A stretch of DNA of 64,000 nucleotides from Pseudomonas oryzihabitans (GTDB taxonomy: Bacteria > Pseudomonadota > Gammaproteobacteria > Pseudomonadales > Pseudomonadaceae): contig NZ_CP013987.1 in assembly GCF_001518815.1 (NCBI RefSeq), forward strand, positions 1,095,001 to 1,159,000, written 5' to 3'. Position 1 is the stretch's first letter; each line of letters opens with the position of its first letter. The notes under the pieces are model-generated. The model was not told the origin of the DNA. It ran no database searches and saw only the letters and a list, made by a program, of their open reading frames with translations. This document shows, piece after piece, positions 55,401 to 62,081 of this stretch. A program made the translations under genes and the position numbers.

Positions 55401-56239
55401 CGCAAGGCTTCGATGCCGCGCGCCAGTTGCGGATCAAGGCCGCCGCTACGGCTCAGGGCACGGCCCTTGTCCAGCTGGGCGCGCAACTCGGCGTCATCCG
55501 GATGCTGGCGCAGGTAGGCCTCGAACAGCGGTGTCTCGGCCGGACCGGGCGGACCGCTCCAGACCAGCGCCTGACGCCAGTATTCGGCGGCCTCGCCACC
55601 GATGTCCTTGCGCGAACTGAGATCGGCCAGGGCCTGGATGCCGCGACTGCGACTGGCCGGGAAGCGCGCCAGGTGCTTGGCTTGGATCAGCATCAATGCC
55701 GGATCCTGGGGCCGCAGCTTGCGCAGGCGTTCGATACCCGGACCGGCTTCCTGCCACCCATTGGGGGTATAGGCGAGGATGTCGTAGTACTCCCGCGCCA
55801 GATCGCCCTGGGGCGGCCGACCGGCGAACAGCTGGCGATAGAGCGCCAGTGCCTGTACAGGCTTGTCTTCGCTGACGAGCTGGCGGGCATCCACCAGGCG
55901 CTGGGAGTTGTCGCCACTGGCCAGGGCGATGTCCTGTTCCAGTTGCAAGGCCTGCTGGGGCAGGGGTTTGAGCGCCTGCAGGCGACGCAGATAGGCCTGG
56001 GCCGCTGGCAGACGCGCAGCCTGTACCTCGATCAGCCCCAGGCCGTACAGCGCCTCGGGCTGCTGCGCATCCAGTTCGAGCAGCTTGTTCCAGGTCTCCT
56101 GGGCACGAGGCGCGTTCTTGCGCGCCTGCCAGAAATGCCCCTGCTCGATGAGCAGGTCTTCGGGCGTGCTGGCCGCCAGGGCCAGCGGCGGCGTCAGGAG
56201 ACCGGTCAGCAGGGTGGCCAGCAGCGGTGCACGGATCAT
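52457..56239 (-). CDS. bcsC: Cellulose synthase outer-membrane subunit BcsC (WssE-like)
   Basis: A 1,260-residue exporter. Signal peptide MIRAPLLATLLTGLLTPPLALA. Residues ~30-800 are tetratricopeptide repeats (many LEALYGLGLIEVQAAR- and PDNPRLQLGAADAAV-type repeats) that span the periplasm. The C-terminal ~330 residues are the BCSC_C beta barrel, with the conserved YGHGGYFSPQR segment. It begins 3 bases after bcsB and is followed by wssF, as in SBW25 wssE. No bcsZ/wssD endoglucanase gene lies between bcsB and bcsC. A second bcsC is found 6 kb upstream at the window edge. Confidence 0.95.
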   Translation of the reverse strand: MIRAPLLATLLTGLLTPPLALAASTPEDLLIEQGHFWQARKNAPRAQETWNKLLELDAQQPEALYGLGLIEVQAARLPAAQAYLRRLQALKPLPQQALQLEQDIALASGDNSQRLVDARQLVSEDKPVQALALYRQLFAGRPPQGDLAREYYDILAYTPNGWQEAGPGIERLRKLRPQDPALMLIQAKHLARFPASRSRGIQALADLSSRKDIGGEAAEYWRQALVWSGPPGPAETPLFEAYLRQHPDDAELRAQLDKGRALSRSGGLDPQLARGIEALRRNELGEAESAFQARLKTAPNDANALGGLGIVRQRQERFSDAEDLLSRASRQPGGARWQAPLAEVRYWALLAQARKAQQANDFTTAHARVEQALRLDAKRPEAPLALAGLQAQTGQLDAAEAGYRRILQQDPRNLEARRGLIDLLAESDRPAEALRLLDTLTPAERAKLGNLDRLKATQALQEAKLAEGRGDLQGARRALEDARRADPDDVWTLLALARLQLRQGQAQAARQTLDSGLAKDPQRPEALYVRALFALEQNDPAAARELLDRIPSAKRSPAMNGLAADLDFDAKVSAARDLARRGQQQAARRQLATLEPQAGERAAALGGLAAAYAEAGDVERGLRLLRDVLARERTPDPALRLQYGEVLLRSGADDEVNALLHDLQGQRLSATQRQGYEDLLYRYRVRQADQLRERGDLVTAYDTLAPALAQRPDDDLVNTALARLYLANGDADKALRLYEPLLRRAPDNPRLQLGAADAAVRARDTAFADRALDRAVALGADDVAVLTDAARLYRQLGREGRATELLRQVVAVQRRDAETARPLADAPANPFGPRRGSATLASQAIPPTADQLLAAAKTAPPADVAEAPRDSAAERALDDLLQTRSARITQGLTVRSNDNERGLGKLTDVEAPLEIDFPLGDVRLAVRVTPVSLNAGSVGRDARSRFGGGPAATQAAPDVSPGSQSDSGVGLAVAYSDPQLGLKADAGTTPLGFLYSTPVGGVSLDRPLTDNSRYTLSASRRAVIDSLTSFAGSEDARTGQQWGGVTANGVRGQLGYDDSQFGAYAYASWYRLLGNHVADNSRGELGAGLYRYLINSEDSRLTLGLSLTGIAYDNNQAFFTYGHGGYFSPQRFYALGVPLTWSQRTDRWTWQLRGAVGVQRIVQDGADFYPTDARLQAAASQALGAPAAYGGQSKTSLGYSLHGATEYQLGRQLFVGGNLGVDNGRDFQQLNGAVYLRYALEPQDRALALPVSPYRSPYDN

Positions 56240-56242
56240 GGT

Positions 56243-58471
56243 CTAGCGCTCCAGTCGCTGGCGAGCGCGGGCGCGCAACGCCGTGTAGACCAGGCCGGCG
56301 AGCAGGGCGACGCCCATGGCGCTCAGCAGCAGCATCAGCAGCGGGTGGCGAGCCAGTTGCCAGCGTGCGTAGAGCAGTGGTCCCAGGCTGCCGACATGAT
56401 AGGTCTCATCGGCCACAAGGCTCTCCACCTGCTCGCCACGCACCGTGGCCAGGCTGCCCTGCAGTGCCTGGGCATAGTCTTCCCGGGTAGTGAGGGCGCG
56501 GCTGATGTCGGCCAGGCCTTCGGGGCGGGCGGCGACCAGGGCCACCACGCTGCGGCCGCTCCTGAGCGGTGACTCGAAACCGGCCACATAGGCGCCGGCG
56601 GTGCCACCGCTAGTGCTCAGCGCCGCGCGACTGCGCTGCAGGCTGGCCTCGTTGTCGGAGCTGAACCACTGCCGCACCCGGAACGCCAGGTCCGAGACCT
56701 CGAAGCGCTGGGTGTTGCCGGCGAAGCCGGCGGGGAGATGGGTCGCCCAACGTTGCAGCAGTGGCTGGTCGGCGCTGCCGGCGATCAGCAGCAGGTCCTT
56801 GTCGGCGAGCCCCTCGACCTCACTGGCGCGGGCCACGGTGACCGCCGTGGCGGGATAGCCGGTGGAACTGCCGAAGCGGCCGAGCACGTTCAGGTAGGTG
56901 TCGATTTCCGCCGCGCTGGGGGTGTCGGGCAGGATCACCGCGGTTTCGCTCAGATCGGCCAGGCGGGTGAAGGGAAAGCCGCTGTCCTTGAACACGCCCA
57001 GGTTGGGCAGGGCGATGAAGTGCCGATAGCCGGACAGGTCCAGGGTGGAATCCGGTTCCAGGGTGCCGCGCATGTTGTCGATGATGACGTCGCGGCATTC
57101 ACCCTGTTTGAGATAGTCGTACATGAAGCGGAATTGCAGGCGCGCCTGCAGAGCTTCGCCATCCAGCGGCAACCGCACCTCGGCTTCGCGGGGCAACTCC
57201 TCGTCCTTGATCAGACCCAGCAGGCCCTGGCTCAGGTGCTCCTGGGACGGCAGGGGAATGGACTGCACGAAACGGTCGTTGAAGCTCACCAGCAGCGAGG
57301 AATTGGTCGCTACCGGCTGAGGGGTGTAGCGGTATCTGAGGTGCAGCGGCAGGCCTTGGTTGCGCCAGAGGAACAGGTCCGGCGGCAGCCTCAACGGCAC
57401 GGACACGGTACCCGGAGCGTAGCCGGAGACGGCGAGCTCCTTGGGCGTCGCCAGCTCGCCCAGGCGCACCGGACGATCGCTGGGCAGCCAGTTTGGGGCA
57501 TCGTAGGGCTTGCGCGGCTGCAGCATCTGCAGGGTGTCGATGGTCATGCTCTGGCCGGCGAGGGTCTGATGACCGAGCGCCACGGCGGCGGCCGCGCGTT
57601 TGAGTTCGTTGGCATCGCGTCCCGAGATGACCAGCAGCTGGCCCTGGGGATCGAAGGGATTGACCAGGATATCGACCCGCGCCGCCGCCGGTGCCGGCAG
57701 GCTCAGGCCCAGGGTCTTGGCGCGTTCCTCGCTGGTGACCAGCACCACGGCATTGCCCTTGGCTGGCAGGGCGGTCTGGCTGCTGGGAAAGCGCGCGCCG
57801 CGATAGCTGGCCAGGGCACTGAACCAGGACGACAGGGTACCGGCGGCTTCCAGGGTGCCATTGTCGGCCGCGCCGGCGATGACGAAGGGCAGCTCCAGCT
57901 GGCGGGCATCGCGGCGATCGAAGAACGGCTGCGGCAGGCGTGCCAGGTCCGGTGCCAGGTCTAGATGGCTGACCTGGATATCCAAGCGGCTGCCGTTGCT
58001 CACCTTGGCCCAGAGACTGGAATGCAGCGGATCTTCGCACTGCATGGTGTAGTGGCCGATCAGCTGGATGCTCAGCCGATTGAATTCGGTGATCAGTCGC
58101 GGCGGGATGTCCACCACCCGGGTCTGGGGCGTGCCGGCGGTTTCCTTGGGCAAGGGAATGCTGGCCGCGACCTCGTCGTTGACCAGCACATTGAGCTGGG
58201 ACAACTCCGGCAACAGCGCCGGGGAATAGGTGTAGTTCAGCGTCACCTTGGCGGCGCTGACGATCTCGTCGGCGCGGACGTCGAAGCTGACCCCGTCGCG
58301 GCTGTCGATGCCGCGCAGGTTGAAGGGATAGACCGCGCCGAGCTGCTTGAAGCTGTTGTCGTAGCCGGTGCCGGCCACCGCTACCGGGGCGGCAGTCTGG
58401 GCCAGGGCAAGGGTGGGCGCGCCGGCCAGGGCGACAAGCAGGAGCGGGGCGAAGCGGAGCGACACGGTCAT
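56243..58471 (-). CDS. bcsB: Cellulose synthase periplasmic subunit BcsB (WssC-like)
   Basis: A 742-residue periplasmic partner of BcsA. Signal peptide MTVSLRFAPLLLVALAGAPTLALA. Two carbohydrate-binding and two ferredoxin-like flavodoxin-type modules are expected along 60-690; matching text includes LPSDRPVRLGELA and YDYLKQGECRDVIIDNM. One membrane helix near the C-terminus (about 708-730, LLMLLLSAMGVALLAGLVYTAL) anchors it next to BcsA. ATG overlaps the bcsA stop (ATGA). Part of bcsQ-A-B-C-wssFGHI. Confidence 0.96.
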   Translation of the reverse strand: MTVSLRFAPLLLVALAGAPTLALAQTAAPVAVAGTGYDNSFKQLGAVYPFNLRGIDSRDGVSFDVRADEIVSAAKVTLNYTYSPALLPELSQLNVLVNDEVAASIPLPKETAGTPQTRVVDIPPRLITEFNRLSIQLIGHYTMQCEDPLHSSLWAKVSNGSRLDIQVSHLDLAPDLARLPQPFFDRRDARQLELPFVIAGAADNGTLEAAGTLSSWFSALASYRGARFPSSQTALPAKGNAVVLVTSEERAKTLGLSLPAPAAARVDILVNPFDPQGQLLVISGRDANELKRAAAAVALGHQTLAGQSMTIDTLQMLQPRKPYDAPNWLPSDRPVRLGELATPKELAVSGYAPGTVSVPLRLPPDLFLWRNQGLPLHLRYRYTPQPVATNSSLLVSFNDRFVQSIPLPSQEHLSQGLLGLIKDEELPREAEVRLPLDGEALQARLQFRFMYDYLKQGECRDVIIDNMRGTLEPDSTLDLSGYRHFIALPNLGVFKDSGFPFTRLADLSETAVILPDTPSAAEIDTYLNVLGRFGSSTGYPATAVTVARASEVEGLADKDLLLIAGSADQPLLQRWATHLPAGFAGNTQRFEVSDLAFRVRQWFSSDNEASLQRSRAALSTSGGTAGAYVAGFESPLRSGRSVVALVAARPEGLADISRALTTREDYAQALQGSLATVRGEQVESLVADETYHVGSLGPLLYARWQLARHPLLMLLLSAMGVALLAGLVYTALRARARQRLER

Positions 58472-60666
58472 GGGCGATCCAGGGGAGCGGTAGAAGGGGG
58501 TGTCTTGCGCCAGGAACGGCTGCTCACCCGCCAGAGGTTGCGGTTGAGGTCGGCGACGCCGCGCAGGCCGATCAGACTGACCTCGCGCAGCGAGCCCAGC
58601 AGGGAATCCGGGCGGTGATTGCCCCAGGCCTCGGCCCAGAGGTCGGCGCGGGAAAAGGTCATGCGCACCAGCTCGCGCTGCTCGGTGACGCTGAGTTCGG
58701 CGAAGCGGGTGCCCACCGCGCCGGCGCGGCTGAAGGCCACGGTGGCGGGAAAGCGTCGGCTGCGGCCATTGCGACTGAGCTCGACCTGGACCGCACAGCC
58801 CTCGGGCAGCTGGACACCCTCGGGCAGCTTCAGCCCCAGGCCGCTCTGGGAAAAGTCCAGGGTGCTGCAGTCCAGGCGGCTGCCATCGGCGAGGATGAGT
58901 CCGGCCGGCAACGTGGCGGCCACGCGGGGTTCGGCGCGCACCTGACGCGTCTCGCTCGCCACGGCCACCGCGGCACTGGCGATCACCAGGTTGTAGAGGG
59001 TCCAGGCCAGGTTGATGGCAACGGTGGTCATTGCCTCGGGATCACCCAGGAACAGCCGGCCAATGCCCACCCCCAGGCCTAGCAGATTGAGCGCCAGCAG
59101 CGCGATGTAGGGGCGCGCCAGCTCCCAGTCGAAGTAATCACGGGCGATGATGCCGCCCTTGTCGGTCACGTTGAACTTGCCCAGCCGCGGGTTGATCAGC
59201 GCCAGCAGCGTGGGCCGCAGGATGTACCAGGCCAGCACCGTCTCGTAGACCTCGTTCCAGAAGGAATGGCGGAATTCGCCCTGGATCCGCGAGTTGGTCA
59301 GGTTCGAGTGCAGTACGTGGGGCAGCACGTAGCAGGTGATCAGCAACGCCGAGGCGTGGAAGATCTGCGCACTGAACAGCAGATAGGCCAGGGGCGCGGT
59401 GAGGAACACCAGGCGTGGCAGGCCGTAGAAGAAGTGCAGCATGGCGTTGAGGTAGCAGAGCCGCTGCCCGAGGGCGAGGCCCTTGCCGAGCAGCGGATTG
59501 TCCGTACGAAAGATCTGCGCCATGCCGCGGGCCCAGCGGATGCGCTGGGCGATGTGCCGCGACAGACTCTCGGTAGCGAGACCGGCGGCCTGGGGAATGC
59601 CCAGGTAGGCCGTGTTGTAGCCCAGGCGATTGAGTTTCAGCGCGGTGTGAGCGTCCTCGGTCACCGTCTCGGTGGCCACCCCGCCGACCTCCTCGAGCAT
59701 CGAGCGGCGAATCACCGCGCAGGAGCCGCAGAAGAAGGTGGCGTTCCACAGGTCGTTGCCGTCCTGCACCAGGCCGTAGAACAGTTCGCCTTCGTTGGGC
59801 ACGGTGCGAAAGGTCTTGAGGTTCTTCTCGAAGGGGTCGGGGGAAAAGAAGAAGTGCGGCGTCTGCAGCATGGCCAGCTTGGGGTCCCTGAGGAACCAGC
59901 CCAGGCAGACCTGCAGGAAGGAGCGCGTCGGTACGTGATCGGCATCGAAGATGGCGACGTACTCGCCATCGGTCACCTTGAGCGCTTCGTTGAGGTTGCC
60001 GGCCTTGGCGTGCTCGTTGTTTTCCCGCACCAGATAGGAGACTCCCGCCGTGGCGCAGAAGAGGCGAAAGTCCTCGCGCCGGCCGTCGTCGAGCACGTGG
60101 ACCCTGAGCTTGTCGCGCGGCCAGTCGATGGCCTGGGCAGCCAGGATCGACAGCTTCACGATGCTCAGGGCTTCGTTGTAGGTGGGGATGAAGACGTCCA
60201 CGGTTGGCCAGGTGAGCGGATCCTCCGGCAGCGGGACCGGCGTGCGGCGCAGCGGCCAGATGGTTTGCAGATAGCCGAACACCAGCACGGCCAGGGCATA
60301 GAGTTCGGCAGCCACCAGGCCATAGCCGAGCAGCATCTCCAGCGGCGTCTCGAAACCGAGGGTGCTGGTCAGGCGCCAGTAGAGGTAGCGCAATGAGGCC
60401 AGCAGCGACAGCGTGACCAGCATGATCACCGGCAATCGTCCGGGGAGGCGGCGCAGCAATAGCGCCGCGAGGAAGCAGCCGCCAGCGAACAGCGCCTGCT
60501 CTTCCAGGGCCAGGGGCACACTCACCAGCAGGGCGCCCAGCAGCGCCGCCGTGATCCAGGCGATCAGCTGCAGCCAGAGCGGCGCCGAGAACGTCGAGTG
60601 GGTTGCCGACGCGCGGCGCTGCCGTTGGCGCTGGCGAACCTGTTCCAGGTGGTCGAGAAAGCTCAT
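58468..60666 (-). CDS. bcsA: Cellulose synthase catalytic subunit BcsA (WssB-like)
   Basis: A 732-residue family 2 glycosyltransferase that makes beta-1,4-glucan from UDP-glucose at the inner membrane. Visible: Asp193-Asp194 (LDDGRR), DAD 241-243, TED 336-338, QRIRW 374-378, and the gating FNVTDKG at about 498-504. A PilZ domain follows with the c-di-GMP site R577xxxR581 and D604FSQSG609, so activity should depend on c-di-GMP. Membrane helices flank the GT core. It begins 2 bases after bcsQ. No diguanylate cyclase gene is in the window. Confidence 0.97.
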   Translation of the reverse strand: MSFLDHLEQVRQRQRQRRASATHSTFSAPLWLQLIAWITAALLGALLVSVPLALEEQALFAGGCFLAALLLRRLPGRLPVIMLVTLSLLASLRYLYWRLTSTLGFETPLEMLLGYGLVAAELYALAVLVFGYLQTIWPLRRTPVPLPEDPLTWPTVDVFIPTYNEALSIVKLSILAAQAIDWPRDKLRVHVLDDGRREDFRLFCATAGVSYLVRENNEHAKAGNLNEALKVTDGEYVAIFDADHVPTRSFLQVCLGWFLRDPKLAMLQTPHFFFSPDPFEKNLKTFRTVPNEGELFYGLVQDGNDLWNATFFCGSCAVIRRSMLEEVGGVATETVTEDAHTALKLNRLGYNTAYLGIPQAAGLATESLSRHIAQRIRWARGMAQIFRTDNPLLGKGLALGQRLCYLNAMLHFFYGLPRLVFLTAPLAYLLFSAQIFHASALLITCYVLPHVLHSNLTNSRIQGEFRHSFWNEVYETVLAWYILRPTLLALINPRLGKFNVTDKGGIIARDYFDWELARPYIALLALNLLGLGVGIGRLFLGDPEAMTTVAINLAWTLYNLVIASAAVAVASETRQVRAEPRVAATLPAGLILADGSRLDCSTLDFSQSGLGLKLPEGVQLPEGCAVQVELSRNGRSRRFPATVAFSRAGAVGTRFAELSVTEQRELVRMTFSRADLWAEAWGNHRPDSLLGSLREVSLIGLRGVADLNRNLWRVSSRSWRKTPPSTAPLDRP

Positions 60667-60668
60667 GC

Positions 60669-61724
60669 CTAGGAACGCGCGTAGTGCTGGACGGCCAGGC
60701 GGATGTCGCCGAGCAGTTCGTGGCCCAGCCCAGCGAGACAGCTCGACCAGGCGTCCTTGACCGTTGCCAGGCCCTGACCCAGGGCCAGGGCCTGCTCCAG
60801 GTCAGGGCTCTCGGGCAGCACGCCCAGCAGCCGCTCACCCCAGGACTGGGCGACGATGGCGGCGATGTCCTGGCTCAACGGGCGCGCGGGATCGACCCGG
60901 TTGAGCAGGTGCAGCGGACTCGCCTGGCCAGCACCGTGCTGCCATTGCCGTTCGAGCCGGGGCAGGCTGGCATAGCCGGCGGCATCCGCAGTCGTCACCC
61001 CCAGTACCTGGGTAGCCAGGGCCAGCGCCTGACGACTCAGGGGGGTGGCGCCCGTGGGGCAGTCGAGGATCACCAGGGTATCGGCGGAGACGCTCAGCGC
61101 CTGCAGGCGCCGCGCCAGCCACAGGGGATCGCTCGCCAGGGTCCGTTCCAGCGCGCGCAGCTCGATGTCATCGGGGGCGCCGAAGGGGACCAGCCGCAGC
61201 CGTTCATCCACCGCCAGGCACAGCGACAGCGGCGCGCCGACCGAGCCCGTGGTGGAGGAGGCTTCCGGCAGCAGCAGCGACGACAGCACGTTCTGGGTGT
61301 CCAGCTCCACCAGCAGCACCTGCTGGCCGTCGCGACTCAGCGCCTGGGCCAGGCCTGCGGCGATGACCGTCTTGCCAGTTCCGCCCCGCGCCGACATCAG
61401 CGCCAGGACTGGACCGGCCAGCGGTGGCGGCGTCCGGCTCAGGGCCTGGTCCAGCGCAGCGACCGCCTGGCTGGCCTGGCGGCTGCTGTGCAGTTGCGCC
61501 AATTCCTGCGCCAGCGGAGGCAGCGTGCTGGGTTCGGCTTCTACCAGGGGCGCTGGAGCCGCAAGGGTCTCCTCGACCGGCGTACTTGGTTCCGGCTGTC
61601 GCGCTGGGGCTACCGGCGACGTCTCGGCGTGATGCTCGATGTCCGGCGCCTCGAATTCGTGGTAACGCTGCGGATCTCCACCGAAGGAGCGGAACAGATT
61701 GGCGACATCCAGAGAGCGGCCCAT
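60669..61724 (-). CDS. bcsQ: BcsQ/WssA-like ParA-family ATPase with BcsR-like N-terminus
   Basis: A 351-residue protein at the head of the cellulose operon. Residues ~5-25 (DVANLFRSFGGDPQRYHEF) look like the short BcsR/BcsP motif LFxxFG...Y. A Pro/Glu-rich linker follows (about 26-100). The rest is a MinD/ParA ATPase domain with Walker A SARGGTGKT (111-119); the MinD signature Lys is Arg113, while Lys118 is kept. BcsQ helps localise and activate cellulose synthesis at the cell pole in E. coli. AACGGGA lies before the ATG. In SBW25 the same place is held by WssA. Confidence 0.9.
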   Translation of the reverse strand: MGRSLDVANLFRSFGGDPQRYHEFEAPDIEHHAETSPVAPARQPEPSTPVEETLAAPAPLVEAEPSTLPPLAQELAQLHSSRQASQAVAALDQALSRTPPPLAGPVLALMSARGGTGKTVIAAGLAQALSRDGQQVLLVELDTQNVLSSLLLPEASSTTGSVGAPLSLCLAVDERLRLVPFGAPDDIELRALERTLASDPLWLARRLQALSVSADTLVILDCPTGATPLSRQALALATQVLGVTTADAAGYASLPRLERQWQHGAGQASPLHLLNRVDPARPLSQDIAAIVAQSWGERLLGVLPESPDLEQALALGQGLATVKDAWSSCLAGLGHELLGDIRLAVQHYARS

Positions 61725-61767
61725 GGCGAATCCCGTTGGGTCGAAAGAAAGGTTTCAGGTTGTTGGC

Positions 61768-61781
61768 GTCAATTTAATGGC
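61768..61781 (-). promoter_or_regulatory. Candidate FleQ box upstream of bcsQ
   Basis: Minus-strand GCCATTAAATTGAC, which differs at one of the defined positions from the published P. aeruginosa FleQ consensus GTCaNTAAAtTGAC. It lies 44-57 bases before the bcsQ ATG and overlaps a candidate -10. FleQ with c-di-GMP controls exopolysaccharide operons in pseudomonads. Confidence 0.6.
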
Positions 61782-61799
61782 TAAAGGCCACTAGGCGAC

Positions 61800-61849
61800 A
61801 AATTTTGTGAATACTGTCACGGGCACTCCGTGACGTACCAACAAAATTT
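61800..61849. promoter_or_regulatory. Nested dyad upstream of bcsQ
   Basis: Inner arms GTCACGG (61816-61822) / CCGTGAC (61828-61834) and outer arms AAATTTTGT (61800-61808) / ACAAAATTT (61841-61849) share almost the same centre. It is a candidate operator or cruciform in the operon control region; the binding protein is unknown. Confidence 0.5.
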
Positions 61850-62050
61850 TCTTGTTCGGATACTGCAACGGGACGACCGGATCAGCGACCGATGCGGTGG
61901 TCGTGTTGCGCTCATGTTTGGATGAGGCGCAGAGGTCGTCAACGGCAGGCGGCAAGGCATGCGGACGAAAGGTTGCCGCTGGGGACGGGGCGGTCGAAGT
62001 GGCGACGAGCGTGAGGATGAACGGTCGTTTGCAGAGGGTTCGATCAGCTA

Positions 62051-62080
62051 GAAAAAGGCCCGCATGCGCGGGCCTTTTTC
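62051..62080 (-). terminator. Rho-independent terminator of the second bcsC
   Basis: Near-perfect palindrome GAAAAAGGCCCGC / GCGGGCCTTTTTC around the centre ATGC. On the minus strand it comes directly after the stop codon of the second bcsC and separates the two cellulose clusters. Confidence 0.88.
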
Positions 62081-62081
62081 C

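Larger units (their letters stand above)
61725..62081. other. Regulatory gap upstream of bcsQ
   Basis: 357 bases, AT-richer than its surroundings, between bcsQ and the terminator of the second bcsC. It carries the FleQ-like box, a nested dyad and a weak minus-strand promoter (-35 TTGTCG at 61796-61801, -10 TTAAAT at 61772-61777, 18-base spacer). A plus-strand frame at 61852-62106 is not supported. Confidence 0.6.

Noticed and set aside
54257-56572. 771-codon open frame on the plus strand over bcsC
   Set aside because: Shadow of the TPR-rich bcsC; repetitive Gly/Gln composition follows from the opposite strand.
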